In this document: piece by piece, positions 1 through 14,029 of the stretch
Layout: every line of letters starts with the position of its first letter
Position numbering within the stretch: position 1 is the first letter of the stretch
Assembly (NCBI RefSeq): GCF_949628215.1
Contig: NC_134297.1
Span: 4,278,001-4,342,000 of the forward strand
Source of the DNA: Phalacrocorax aristotelis
Taxonomy: Eukaryota; Chordata; Aves; Suliformes; Phalacrocoracidae
Length of the DNA stretch: 64,000 bases
Reading direction: 5' to 3'
Program-made: the position numbers and the translations under genes
The notes under the pieces: model-generated
Databases searched by the model: none
What the model was told of the DNA's origin: nothing
What the model saw: the letters and a program-made list of their open reading frames with translations, nothing else

Positions 1-3000
1 CTTGCTGGAGTATCATGCGCTGGCAAAGTGGTTGGTATGTAGGAGTAACATCCCAGTGCTGTTACCAGTTAGTGGACGCACTGCCATGATGTGGCTGCCA
101 AAGCTAAGCTCTGTGCTCTGGCTTTGAGGACCCTGGCTTTAAACCCTGCCTTCAATCCATGCAAAAAAAAACCCATTCCCTAAGCAGCCAGAAGGGAATG
201 CAATTAAGGTTGCCTCATACAGTTCATAAAGGCTAATGCATGAAAACGAGCAAAGACAAATTATGGTGGAATATTAGGAAGAACATTTCTAATTGTAAGG
301 TTGGCTGGCCTCGTTCCTTGAGCCTCTGACTACTGAGCTGAAGAAAGCAAATGAGACGATACTACCGGGAACAATTCTGTGCTGTCTGGGAGAAGGGCAG
401 GATGAGTAATGTGGAAACCCCTCCTCTACAACGTAACGCACTTTTTCAGCCTTTGTCTAGAAATCCAGCCACAGTTTCTGGCACTTATTTATGAACCTGT
501 GTCCTTCAGAAATTAAAATATATTTGTCGTTTTTGCCAAGCTGTTTTTTCTCTCCTTGCTGACATATTTTCTTTGCATAGTTTAGGATGCTAGCACGGGC
601 TTTACTGAGTCAGGAGAAAGGAATATCTCCTATCGTTAAACTCTCAGTCACAGCTGGAATTGGTCTCCAACTCATGTTAATGTATTTGGCTCTTCTTTTT
701 GGTTTGTTTTCAGAATTTGGCTGCGACTTGAGCTTGAATTACAAAAATACCACATGTACACACTGAGAAAAACCCCCTTGTTCTCAATGTTTCCTGCCAT
801 GAAGAGTCAGATATTCTGCCTATTCTGGCCTTCTTTCCAAGCAGCTCTTGTAGGCTTGTGTGGTTCTTGTAGTTTAGTTCAAGGAGGGAAGGCTGGGAAA
901 CCATCACTTTGAATCTGTCTCATCTTCTTGCTGCTTAGGATCACCCACTAACTTCTTGGTTTTTTCCTGTGCCTGTTTTCCAAACTGTAAAATGGGAATA
1001 TTCCATTAGTAACCCAGGCACTCTAGCAAAAATCAGCAAGCTTTTTCATGAGAGTGTAACTGTGGTAATTAGCATATTTGTCACAAATGTACCAGTGATT
1101 AAAACTGTTTCGGGTTCATTCATGCCTCAGTGGGGAATGTGACGTGAATATGAATATGCATGTACATTTTGATTCTGTATCTCATATCTTCCAAGACAGC
1201 TGCAGGGCAGGGGGGATGGACAAATAGTAGCATTATTCTGGAGTATGTGTGAGTATATCTCACACACTCATGTACAGGGAAAAAATCATAAGATGGTGGT
1301 TAAATAAGTCTTTGTGTCATTTTTATCTATGATTTTCCACTATGAGTCACCATCATTTACATGTTATCTAACACTGAGACTCCCAAGTTTATGTTACTTT
1401 CTGTTCTATTCAATGCTTAGTGGGAGAAATCGACTTCTTGAGGATTATCCAGCCTGCTTGGAAGAGGTCCTCTTGGACCGAAGGAGTTAATGGATTGCTA
1501 AAATAACTGTCATCAGACAATTGTGTTACAAAGAGCAGCAGTTACCAAAATACATTTTAGCCTGCAGCATACAAGAACAATACAGCTATTGTGCTCTAAC
1601 CACAGAACTTGGCACAAAGATAAGCTTGAAAGGGAATCATGTTTTGTTTATTACGGAAGTGATGGAATCCATTGAAAGGTTATTGTTTGATTCCTTTTGA
1701 AGCGAATTCCAGCCCCTTTGTGAAGGGTGTTTGCAATCTTTGGGTCAAAGGCAGAAGGGAGTTTATTTAGTGGTGTTACCTTTCACTGCACCAGAGATAG
1801 TCTGGAGGATAAGAAAACCAACCTGCCTCCAGGTGACCCTTCAGAAACCCCTACCAAATCATAATTTCCATCACAAAGGCAAAGACGTAGAAGAGTTTAT
1901 CAGCATTTTCTTACTTTCATCAGAAAACTCACTCCCTAAAACTAAATCCAAGTTTGAAATTAGAACATTTTCCAGTTTTTTCAACAATGGTGAAAAATGC
2001 ATGTTTTGTTTCCAAACGTAGTTCTCAGACAGCAAAAAAAGTTGATTTTCAGGCTGCATAAAATGCTTAATCCTCGTGGAAATGGACAAGGTGTGAGGCT
2101 GTCACTTATTTGGCTTTTACCCAGGACCGTGTGTTCTGGTCTTGCTAAAGGTCCTCCATCACTTGGTCTGTAGCTCCCTAGTGTATTATACCGACCCTCT
2201 CAGTTACCATTTTACACATCCTTTGGCCACGAGCAACGTAAGAGGCTCCCCGGGTCCTACAACTGGTGCAGGAAGCAAAAGGCTTAAAACAAGCTCAAGG
2301 AAGAATCTTTCACGCAGAAAATAACTACAGTGTGGAAGTCACAGAGTCAGGGTGTTGTGAAGGGGGAAAGCGAACACGGGTTCAGGATTGTCTGTCACAG
2401 TCGTTCAGGTGTACGTTTTGGCTCAAGAAATACTTCAGTTGCCAGTTGCTGAATTCTGGGAAGGTGCTAAGGCATGGACAGAGGAAGATAACTTCTGCGT
2501 GCCTGCTTTTATACTGGTTTTAAGTACTCACTGCTGGCCACAGAACAGGAAAAAATAATGGTCTGCATGGGCCTTTTATCTGATCTAATATAACACTTCT
2601 CAAGTATCACAAAGAACAAGTGTCAAATACTGCAATAAAATAAAAAAAATCAACAGTGGATTAGAATGTTCACAGAGAAGGTTTTTTCAGCAAGTACAGA
2701 CTTTTTTGCCTTTTCTGTATGCGTAATGTCTGAATTAATTCAAGCCACCTTGATGTGAGAGAAGATAAAATGACGGGGATTTTAATACAGCGAGTAGATT
2801 TTTAAATGGTAGTGGACTGCCCCCAAAAATGCTCTGGCTGGTCTATTAATGGGACGGAGGGATACAGAAAATTAACCACATAACTGGCTATAAACTCACC
2901 ATAAACTGCCATATATTTTTAGTTCCTGTGGGGAACTGCCACAAAGTTTGAGGGATGGAAGAATTGGGGTTTCTGACCCCTTTTTCTCTCTAATCTTCCA

Positions 3001-4506
3001 CCTACTCCAATAGAGGACTGCAAAATTTAGGGCTTACGACTAAGGACAGAGGCTCATGAGATTGGCTTAAAGACAGTGAGATTTAATAACCAGAATATTA
3101 AAAGCTGAGGGTTTTTTTCTTCATGGTCTCTAAGGTTTTAGAATACACTTAAGTTGTTTTCTTAAGCTTTTCTCCCCAGCCAGGAAGGACATGGACTGAC
3201 TTTGCTTTTTCTAATGAAACTCATTGATTCTGAAATAATCACTTGATATTAGGAGCTGTGCCATTGAAAAAAAAAAAAAAAGGAAGTAAAATTAGAGGAT
3301 TGAGGAACTCTAATAATACAAATATGAAAGGGCTTTTAAAATTCTTCAAACGTTATTATGCCCTCAACACTTTGCTGATTTTTTAAAGTGCATAATTTGA
3401 TTTGAGTCACTTCCCCTATAAATTACACACTTAAAAACCTGCTGATGTTGCCTCCAATACTTAGAAAAACATCCCATTTTAGACTTTTTTTCCAACCCCA
3501 CTATATCTCAGTTTTACTTCGATAGATACTTTCAGGCATATGTTTTTTTAACCTCAGGAGCAGCACAGATGAACTCAGTTACAACTAGCTGTCACGTACA
3601 ATGCAGAGCCATCTTAAGTCTTCAGTCCTTCTAGTTGTTTTTCAACAGAAAGTTTATTTTCTGTGATTTTGATTAACTTTGGATTTGGTATTACTAATTT
3701 TAAGCCAAGTTCATTAGGGAGCAGTGGCATTTCATATACTGCGGCATCTTATCCAAAATGCCTATACCTTTAATGAGAAATATTAAAGCCAAAAATATTC
3801 AGGCTTGGGTTTGTTAAGTTAAGCAGCAACATCTATATAAAGCAAAACAAAAGCAACCTGGTTTGACAAAATTAGAGTGCCTGCTGATCCTCAGAATGAC
3901 AGATTTTAACAACACGTTTGAGAACCAAGGCAATTTTGTGTAGGTTCCTTTTGAGGTGCCTGACCTCAGTGACTGACATTTGAAATTTTTGCCCAAATAA
4001 TCAAAATTCACAGTGCCTTGTGCAGCCCACAGCTTATAAAACCCTCCTCCACCTTACAGATGCTGAAACCAAATGGGAAGAAGCAGCTCCCTCCCTCCGT
4101 GTAGCCGTGTTGAACTGGAGCACGCATGTAAAACAGTCCTTTCGCCCACCCTGAAAGAGTCAGACCAATTTATATAGAGGTCCCAAAGGCTTTTGTAAGC
4201 CACTGGGATTTTCTTCTGTGGGCTTCAGCAGACTTTGGAAGAAATCTATGGTAACAAAGAATAGCAGCAGCAGCCAGGGACCTCACTACCTCTATTTTGG
4301 GCACAGTATAAAATGAGCCCAGAAATAGATTTGTCAACATCAACCAGAAAAAGAGAACCAAATCCAGCACTTGATCAAGCTGCTCAAGCCCCCTCATGAC
4401 TTTAATAGTGATGTTTCTCCCTGAGTTTTGCTTGGCCTTCATTTTTGCAATGAAGAAGTTCCTCCATTAGAAAAAAAGCTACTTCTAATTTCTCTTCCAC
4501 CCATAG

Positions 4507-4533
4507 TCCATCCATCCATCCATCCATCCATCC
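4507..4533. repeat. TCCA microsatellite
   Basis: Six TCCA units followed by TCC. Confidence 0.97.
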
Positions 4534-5891
4534 GGGTACCACAAAGAACTGTTGATTTCATGACACGGATGATGTGCAGCAGGAATTCATGCGATCTCAT
4601 CGGTATTGGTGAACTACCAAACAATAGAGGTTCTGTATTCATGTAAACACCCCACAGACAAAACCGGGGAAAACTCAGAGAAGTATAAATCTGTTTATAT
4701 CCAGAACGGTCTCCACAAAGAATACTTTGTACAGTTTTATTATTGTTGTTTTTCCCCAGAAGCATCAGCAGTTCCTTAGGCATGTAATTTATAAAAGGCT
4801 AAAATCTAAATTATGCATCAAAGAGGGAGAGATGCAACTTCAGGGTAATAATGCTTTTCAAAAATAACTTCAAATGCATAGTTCAGAGCAGCAGCCTATA
4901 GCTGGAAACGAGTGCCCAGTCAGCGAAGGCAGCAGAGGAGCAAAAATTTCACTCTTCCCCACATTAAAAAAAACAGGTTGGGATCTTTATTTTTAAATCT
5001 GGCAGCAGGGCTGTATCCTGGAACCCTGGATCTATTTGAAGGACTTAACAGAAGGGGTGATCCTTCAGAAACACAGTATACCAGCTGGACAAGCGAGTCT
5101 TGCAGGCAGGGCAGACAGGTTTGCAGCACTGACCTCTTCCCTCGTATGTGACTGGATATCCAAAAGGGCATTGCAGATCAACAATGCAGGAACTATCTGA
5201 AATTATATTTCAAACCAAGAAGAGTCCCTTCTGTTTAACAGACACACCGCTGTGAAATAGACATTCGTACAAATATGAGTTGTAAAGCCACCGCTTTGAA
5301 ATCTCAGAGCGCGCTGCAGGAGTACGATCCCTTTTAGTCCTCCTTGAGCTCTCCTACCCCAGTCTACAGCAGGGATATAACTTCCTACTAAACTTCACTG
5401 AAACCTAGAGATGGGTGATCTTTTACTAATAATTTCTGTCAGGCTTCTTACAAGGGGTATTTAGTTGCGGATAAAGAAACTGTGAGTCATACGTAAAAGC
5501 TGTTTGCATGCCTTAAGGTAAAAGAACTTCCCCCTCAGCTCTTTTGATAGCCTAGAGACCACGCTATGAATAGTTTGTTTCTCACAACTGATATTTTTTT
5601 TTTTTTCTGTCTGTATGTACTAATTGGAAAGAGTTGTACTGTTATTTTTGTGACGATACTGCTGAAAGATCCCGAGATACCGTCACACCGATGTCACGCA
5701 TTACAGGAGTTCACGGTGCTGAGGGGAATTTATGATCTAAATATACAGGAGAGAAGGATAGAGCGCACCAAGAAGAGACAGAGAACAGGCACAGAAAAAT
5801 AGAGCGCAGGAGTACTTGCACATAACTGTACATGTCAGTAGGTGATGTCCATGTCTGGACTAGTCATCTCACTCTTTTTCCAGGCAATGGG

Positions 5892-5928
5892 GAGAAACAG
5901 GCGCTTACAGAGCATGAGTCATCTGACC
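5892..5928 (+). repeat. Dispersed repeat fragment, copy A
   Basis: 37 nt match 27359-27395 at about 31 positions without gaps, sharing GAGAAACAGGC at the start and TGAGTCATCTGACC at the end. The shared block is probably part of a longer, older repeat. Confidence 0.55.
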
Positions 5929-6374
5929 TATTTTAAATGCCTACCCTCACCAAAAGTAAACATGCCCTACAAGTGCCTCCGTTGACTGTAAAGAGAAGTC
6001 CAGACGCGGGCATCTACAATATGAGTAACTATATTTAAAAGAAAGGATGCCACCACCGCAAGATTAATTCACTTCACTGAAACTACCCACAAAGGGAGCA
6101 ATTGGTGCCACCACTGCTGTTTAATGGAGCGAATCCCCCTCAGCCTTTCCTCGAGGCAAAAGTCCGTCCTTGCACCACTGCCATATCACGAGGCTTTTTA
6201 ACTGTCCACATTTACTGCCAGAAAAGAACAAATTCAACCTAAAATTCGACTAGGCAAAGGAAAGGTGGAGAAATCTAGGCATAAAATGATGAAGAACCAC
6301 CAGAATGGCATGATACGGATTCTCCTTCCGTGTTGTCTTACTGTTTCCCACTAACAGCTGGCACTCAAAATATA

Positions 6375-6430
6375 AGCCAGATTCTGCTCCCAGCGACCCA
6401 GATGGAGTCACTCCAGATTTGCTGTGAATC
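6375..6430. mobile_element. Possible remnant of an old palindromic amniote repeat
   Basis: CCAGATTCTGCTCCCAG followed by GGAGTCACTCCAGATTT resembles, from memory, a palindromic non-autonomous DNA element common in turtles and crocodiles (CCAGATTCTGATCTCAG, GGAGTTACTCCAGATTT). Not verified. Confidence 0.3.
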
Positions 6431-7172
6431 CAGCACAGTTTCTGGGGATTCCTGCCAGGATAACTGAGAAGAGCACATCCTCTCCAGCTCCCTTCACGCT
6501 GCACTGCAAGAGTAAAAGTGTAAAACACTTGTTTGGGAGGTGACAAAGCCCTGTGCTCTCTTGGTAGACCAAAAAAAATAAGACATTTTGGAGGGGGGAG
6601 CACTAGAGACAAAACAGTAGCGATAGGGAAAGCAAAAGCTCTGAGCTAGTACACCTCCTCTTACTCCCCTTCCCACAAAGCTACGGGAGAGATGTCTTTC
6701 GACATGCAAATTTTTCTCTCTCAGGCTTCAGTTTCTTGTCAGGGCTGTGTTGCAAATTAAGGCCTTGGCTATCACAGTGAGGAAATTTTTATCCTTCACC
6801 AATATCAGGGCTCCAGTTAGATCTCAGGACCAGGGCTGGAGCTGGTAACAGATTTTTTCCCTTCCTCTTTTAATGCAGTTTCCTATTTTCCTCTTGCAAC
6901 TAGGTTTACTGCTCCCAGGGAACACAGTCACATTGAAATACTACCAGAATATGCGATTGTAATGTAAGGAGACACAACAATAATCACTGATTAAAAAGGA
7001 AGAATGAAAGGAGTAAGAGCTGGTGGCAGGATTGCTAAATGCTGATCAGTGCTGTAAGACAACCTTTGATTTTTTTAATTAATTATACATTCCCTCATAC
7101 TTTGTACTGCTGTTGATTTAATTGGACTCCTTATTTTTAGACAAGTACAGCAAGAGGAAGATAGGGTACAGC

Positions 7173-7256
7173 TTTCAGAAGCTCAGCTCTAGCCTAATTC
7201 TGCCTCATTCAATACCACTGGGAACAAAATTAGGCTAATGCTGAGCTCTTCTGAAA
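7173..7256 (+). repeat. Long imperfect hairpin, 25 base pairs
   Basis: Left arm 7173-7199 and right arm 7228-7256 pair as 8 bp, a 2-nt bulge, 7 bp, a 2x2 internal loop and 10 bp, around a 28-nt loop. It could be an old palindromic DNA transposon remnant or a miRNA-like hairpin. Arms and loop were read directly; the origin is not known. Confidence 0.8.
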
Positions 7257-7835
7257 AACCTCACGGTCTTGATGCAGTTTAGCGCACTGCATGTTTATCT
7301 GTCTTGCAGGATGGAGTAATTTCTATGCAGATCAGTCTGTCCACACAGGAAACCATGCAGAACTGGGCTTAGCATCCACAAACATCCCAAAACCTTAATG
7401 CAGGAAAGAATAAGTGTTGGGCAGCAGCAAATAGTACCGAGGTCTGCCTCCTACCAATAGAATTTGCCATGATATTCACTTCAGCCTCACTCCATGCGAT
7501 TTATTTGCCCCCTGAGTAGACACGTGTCTGCCAACGTGCTTTGCGGAGATAGAGCATTAAGTGCTAAACTGCAGAAGGGGGCGAACAGGAATGCACCGAG
7601 AAAGGTCTTTTTTTCAGCTGCAGCCTGAAATCATGTATTGCCACAGTTGAAAGGGACACGGGGAGAGCAAGAAGATAGCTGCGTGCACACAGTAATTCAT
7701 ATTTCATGGAACCTCCTTATCTGTGCTTCCCAAGCGTGTTTTGAGAAATGGTGGAGAGCCGTAGGAGCAGTGAGAGTCTAGCAAAAGCAGGTCTGTTCAG
7801 AGAACGGGGAAGGACTGAGGAAAGGTTACATTATC

Positions 7836-7857
7836 TCACGTGCCTTCGGGCACGTGA
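7836..7857 (+). promoter_or_regulatory. Perfect 9-bp hairpin with TTCG loop and two CACGTG sites
   Basis: TCACGTGCC, TTCG, GGCACGTGA: each arm holds a CACGTG E-box (7837-7842, 7851-7856), and in RNA the loop would be cUUCGg, an unusually stable tetraloop. As DNA it is a paired bHLH-type site. Function is not shown. Confidence 0.6.
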
Positions 7858-9786
7858 AATGGTAGCCGCCAGCACTGGGAGCACGGGAGCCTGCAGATCT
7901 GCAGCTGGGAGGCCGTTTACCCTGCAATATTCGTTGAGTTTCTCTAAGCCTCAGCTCCTGTAGCTGTGGGATCCCCCAGACGCGTATGTCTTGTTGAAAC
8001 ACAAATTCTGCTCTTTCAGCTTTCCCAGGATAGTAATTTCTGCAAAACTTTCCCAATATCTGCAACTGTGGCAGTATAAAAGTGCTTGTGTTGGTGAAGT
8101 TTATGCACCTTCAGATCTGAACTCCTGTACAGTCCTGATCTTGCTCGGACTTTCACTGTCTGCACAAAAGCCCTGCCTACCCTGATGAATCTACAGCAGA
8201 AAAATGTGCAGAGTGTGTCGCAGCTGCCTTTGAACCTTCACTGCCTTTGGACAACCAGCTCCAGGAATGCCAGAACTGACAAAGCCTCACTTTGTGCACA
8301 TGTCGTTCTGATGGTTGATGCTTTTCTTATGACTGCAGCGTTTCTTAGGGCTCACCTCTGTGAGGATTCTCTGATGTCTAGTAACAAGTCAGCTCACCTC
8401 AGAATATTTTCCAGCTGGTGCACTCCTGAGGTGACTTACAGCTATCCAAGAACCTATTTTTACAGAAGCTGCAAGACATGAAATATCCCTGATAGCTCTA
8501 TGTCTCTGTCACGCTGGGTTTAAACTGAGTAGGTTCAGAAGTTACTGTAGGATGTTGGAGAGGTTTGCAGACACACACGGATGCAGCACAGTCCTATACG
8601 CCTCAGCCCCTTCGAGAACCAGGCTAAAGAAAGGCCTCACTACAGAGGAAAGCTTGAAACGTGTTCCCAGGATACCCTCAAATTTCCAAACCTAATAAAA
8701 ATGCAAGAAGAAATCACAATGTCTTCCTTTTCAATGTTTTTGAGAAGTGGATTCCATTTTTTTAACTCCTTCAACTTAAAATTTTGGGTTTTCTCTTTTT
8801 GCCTTAAGCTGAGGATCTCTCAGCCTGTCTCCTGACGTGGTGATGGCAAGCCTGCAGCTGACTTGGGCTGCAGACCGTAGGGCAGTGGCTCAAATGGGCA
8901 GTGACACCCTGAATGCGTTTGCATTCAGAAGGCAATGCTGGGCAAGGATAAAAGCAGGGCTGCAGCTTTCTGTTCTGTGAAACCCACTGGAATGAGTTTG
9001 TCTCCTGGAATAACGGGATTCTGGAGTCCAGAAGGGCTCACCCACCTCTTACGGCACACTTACATGCACAATTTACCATACATGCTTTGCTATTAGCCTC
9101 TGAAATTTACTGCAAAGAATTATTCTGAACTGATATCTAGTATTCTCCTTTCTTTCCTACTTTTCACAAAGCAGCTCTTATGCATTTACCAAGAAAGAAG
9201 CTCATGTCAGTCTATGTCCTCTACCATAATCACAGGAGCCTGCGTAACAAAGTACTCTTTAAAAACCAAGGGAACTTTATAACTGATCCTTATCCACACT
9301 AAGCACGTGTCATTCATTTAATTTATAGCTGTTTCTTATTTCATCTCCCAAGAGCCCACTCTGACAGGGCAGAGAGAGGGGGTCTTGCTGTAAGCACACC
9401 TATTATTTTGCAGTACTGATGCTGCAAGGTGCTCGTCCTGAGTACCGCTGCTGACGTGCCGCACTTGCTAATGCTGCTGTTAGTGACGGCTGTCTGGCTA
9501 GCAAAGGCTGAAGTGGATCAGTGACATACAGCACAGGACAGGCTGCCTCGTCAGAGTGACGGAAAGAAAGGCTGCAATATTATTACCATTCCTTCTGCAT
9601 TTAAGAAAAAAAATGCACTTCTTAGTATGCTTTCAAGATATCAGACACACATGCAAAACAGATAAGACGGGGATCAGTTGTAAAAGATTTGCATCATGAA
9701 TAATTTCAGAAATACACCCCCACATCAGTACTTATACTCCAGTGCGGGGGAGAGCTACGCTATGGAAATGAGGTGATGCTAGTGTG

Positions 9787-9803
9787 TGTCTGTCTGTCTG
9801 TCT
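9787..9803. repeat. TGTC microsatellite
   Basis: Four TGTC units plus one base, preceded by a short GT run. Confidence 0.95.
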
Positions 9804-10615
9804 AACAATACCTGCCTGAAAAGATCAATCTGGATAACAAGGTCTTCAAGGCAAGCATCCAAGACTCGGCCTCCTACACAACCCTGGCAATAGGATGAAG
9901 TGTGCTTCCGCTTGGGAGATGTTTCTCGTAAAGTGCTAAGGCGAGGTGCTAGGTGCCTTTGGTGACTGGCAAAGGAAAAATCATGCAAAAAAACACTTTA
10001 TACTCAGACAACACATCTCATCTGAGAATCCTTATGGCCAAACCTCTTAAATAAAGGAAAGCCCCAAATCTCCCGCCATTTAGGTACCCAAGCAATCACA
10101 AAACATCAGTAGTCATATCAGCCAAGCATATGAATAGAGGAGGCAGAGGCCAGGCCAGGTTATGTCTCTGATCCTCATACACATGCACAATGAGGTTTTC
10201 TCAGGCAAAAGGAGTAAGGACTATCTTCTTCCTTATTCCCAGTCCATTGCTCCCAGTACCTGATTTCTTAGGTGTCAGAAATTAAAATTATAATGCTGAG
10301 AGAAGGGGAAGGAGGGAGACGTAACTAGACTGTGGGACCCGCTTCACATCGATTCTTGACGTGCAAAACACAGAATGGGGGTTGATCACCTCTATGGTCA
10401 GCGGTGTAAAGTTTGCAGGGTTTCAGCAGTGCTTAGCCCCTGGGAATTCCCATCCTTCGTGGCTGGATGAAACAGTGCTGAGCACTTTTTAAGACCTAAT
10501 GCTGCTCACATTTACTGAGATGGCTCATAGGAGACTGAAATGATTGGGGGAGGGACCCGCTGAGCTGATGTTTTATGATCTATACTGAGGTTGTGCCCTA
10601 CTGAGGTTTCTGAGC

Positions 10616-10745
10616 CCTATTGTGCCAGGCACTGGAGAGTGCTAGAGCTGCAGAGAGCATTTTAGGACATTAAACAGACATCTTGGAGCACAGAAAGGTG
10701 AAGTTACTCCTCCACAAACATAAGAACTGAGCGGTAGAGCAACCA
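10616..10745 (+). mobile_element. Possible MIR/CORE-type SINE remnant
   Basis: TGTGCCAGGCACTG followed about 60 nt later by GCACAGAAAGGTGAAGTTAC recalls the order of blocks in MIR-type SINEs. The resemblance is weak and from memory. Confidence 0.3.
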
Positions 10746-12071
10746 GTGCATCACGATACCCGCTAGATTTGGGAGCCCTTAATTGAAGGCTGTGAAGCAG
10801 GTCAAGGAGAATCCCATGGTGAGGGGACAGAGCAGGACCGTGCGGGTGCTGTGCTGTGCTGAAGGTTTGGTCAGGTATGCTGCTTTGGGGTTTTTTGGGA
10901 GGGGGTAGGTGTGCTAAGTACGGTCCTGCTCCAGCAAACACACATCCATTTGTTGCTAGCATCAAATCCCCAGGATTCCAGTGAACTGAAAAAAGTTACT
11001 TTTATCATGGCAAGCACTTGCTTTAAAATCCTTAGAAATTCTGCTGGAAGAAAGAACAGGCCCAAAGCCTTAATTTGCAATAACCTTTCAGCACATGCTT
11101 TGCAGAAGAGCAGTTGGCATGTGCATATGCCTCGCTGAAGTCTATAAGTGCGTGCTTGAAGTTAAATATATGCATAAGCACTCGTTGGTATAAGGATAAT
11201 TACTAAATGCAGGTCTCATTAAGGTCTTCCTATTTTCTTTTTTTTTTTTGTAATTCACTGATTTGTTCTGCAAGAATATGATCAGGTACAGGAATAAAGA
11301 CCGCACATTTAGAACGGATGGGCCATAAGAAAATCAGAAAAGTATGCAGGGAAATATTCCCAGTCTGTGGCAAAGTGTTCTCATCACATTCTCAGATCCT
11401 TCTTTATCTCATTGTTTCTCAGTTTATCACAATTCTTAATTTCCTGTTCCCTTTTAGACTTCAAATATATATATTTTTAATGTGGCTTTTTTTAACCCTT
11501 CCATAGTTAGTATTTAAACCTTTCAGAGACTCTTGGCTAGACCTCAGGTACAAATTCCAGATAATTAACCAGACCCCACAAGGACATTTTTAATGCGTAA
11601 TCTGGCATTAGAGTTTAAAGTCTGGCCAAGAATTTATGACTTCTCATTGTTACTAGTGTTATAACAACAAAATAATTGTACTGTGCATTTTTACAGCTTC
11701 TGCCACTTGAGGCTGGTAAAGGACAGATATTAACGCAGTAATACTTCATTTCAGTTTGGATATCTCACCTTAATGAGAGTACAGGACTCTCAAAAATATC
11801 CACGTTTACCTAAATTTTCTCCTCCTGCAATGTGTAGTAGAAGAGGCAAGCCAAAGCTGAGCTAACTTCAAGACCTCCACCAAAGTTTTTGTTACATCTT
11901 CATTTGACTGGAGTTTTCCTGATGCCCTAGTCCGTGGGATTACTTTAGAGAGTCCACCACAACTAACGAAGACTTTTGTCAGCTGAGGACTACAGAGCAA
12001 TCCGAAAGAGACCAAATACAGTTACCCAAACTGAAATTCAGACCAGAGCTTGCTAACTAACTTTTTCTCCT

Positions 12072-12083
12072 CCCCCCCCCCCC
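12072..12083. repeat. C12 homopolymer
   Basis: Twelve C in a row inside a pyrimidine-rich stretch; often unstable and a sequencing-error hot spot. Confidence 0.95.
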
Positions 12084-14029
12084 AATGGAAACTTTGACAT
12101 TAGCTTTTACTGGTTTAACCACACACTTCAAAATCTCCAAGGCAAGAGAGTGAGACCTCTGTGCGATTTCTCACCCCAAGATGGAGCTTCTAGTACCATG
12201 GCGCTCCCAACCCCAACACTGTTTGGGGGGGTGATTTAGCCTTAAGTCAGTGGCAAGTGTGCCTCGTCATCTGCTGCATTAACCCTCCTTTCCCACATCT
12301 CCTACAGCACTCTGGGGTTCTTGCCCAGGTCTTCCATACGAATCTTGACATAACTTGGTCCTAGCTAGATGGCAAGGGACAGTAAGCGAGGAATCATTAT
12401 TTGAAATATTTGCGTTATGGAAAACAGCAAGGCTTAAAAAATTTCCTGAACAGAGCTGTCTAGAGCAGGAGACTATTTTGAGTATCCCTCTTTGCCTTTA
12501 ACCCAACTATCTCAGCACTCCACCCTTCTTCCTTCCACCTTCCTTAATTTCTTAGACTTCCTTCTTGTTGCTTTGCGTGAGTCTATTTTAGGTGTGAGAT
12601 AGTGGTTGGCTTCTTGCTAAGCATCTGCTTCCCATTTTCTGTCTCTGGAGTTTGCCTTTTCAGCAAAGTTGTGAGTCTGTTAGTACATACAACATGTAAC
12701 ATTCCTCACGATAAACAGACATTGCCCATAAAGAAGAGAAATTAGCTACTTGATTAGAAAATAAGGTGTCAGAATGAACACAGCTAGGCTCTTCCAAACG
12801 TAGGAAATAATGCAAAAACTGACTAGTGCAAAGAATACCAAACTAAGCTTGCCAAGTCCAGCTGTCAGGAGACGTGGGTGTCTTAACTCTTCCATCTGTG
12901 GCAAACAGATATTCACACTAACCACAAAATATCATTGCTTTGATATTAACCATGGCCTTTGTTCTTGGTAGAAAGTTGTTCTCTCCCCTGCACTGACCAA
13001 CTTCAATATTAAATTCCAGATAGGCCCATGAAGCATTACTGTGGAGCCCACAGTGGGATTTAGCTGTGAGATATTCCCTTCACGCTACTAGATGGAAAGG
13101 GACTGAAACAGGGAATGGATTTGGCTATGCAGGCCCCAACCTGATGCTTCACCGCCTTTGAACAAAACTTCGGGGTACTTGTTGTTTGCCTGTAAGTGGA
13201 CGTTAGAGTCCAAACCTCATTGCTGTCAAGTCAGAGCAAGTTCAGACAAACAATCAAACTCTGTCTCTGAGGATGTGCATGATGCAAAGACCTGGACTCT
13301 AACCTAGAAGGAAGTTAGCATCGCAAGTTTCATCACAAGATCCAAACCGAGTAGCTCAATGCTTTGTTTTCAGTGTTTAGCTATACCATGTTGACGTTGG
13401 TCTATGTTATCTCTACCCGCTTCCTCTCTGTCAGGCTGGGAAAACTTCCCCTTAGCTCTGGGGTTACTTTGTCTCTGGAGAACAGGTCAACTCTCCACTG
13501 GCAGTCAAGAGGACCTAAAACCACAGAGTTCCTACTAATAGGAGCAGCACATCAAAACCTCCTCACATCGCACTGAGAATTTGTCCCAGAAAATGAAGGC
13601 CTTGGCGGCTTGCAGGACTCAAGTTCCTGGTACAGCCCAGTGTCACTGACTTCACAGAACAGCAGCTTTCTGGCAAATTGTGCAACTGCACCGCCCCCAA
13701 ACTTCCTGTTTTGAAACCCCAAGAAGCTGGAAAATGTTAACACTAATGTTAGCACTTTAAAGTGCTAGTTGTGGCTTTTTCTTTTTCTTCTTCTTCCTAA
13801 AGATCTACATGATATGAAAAAAATTCTACATACAAAGAAGTAAAGTGGGGCTGCCTTAAGGAACTGGGGGCAGAAAAGCAAGCGCGTGTCTCTCCAGGGA
13901 ACCCCAAGCCAGGCACAGCAGAGCATCCATAGCAAAACCATCCCCTTTTCCATGACCTGTGTGACAATAGGTAGCTCGCTGTCTCTCCACCTCCCATCTC
14001 GCCCTCTCCGAATTAGGGTGGATGGGGCG

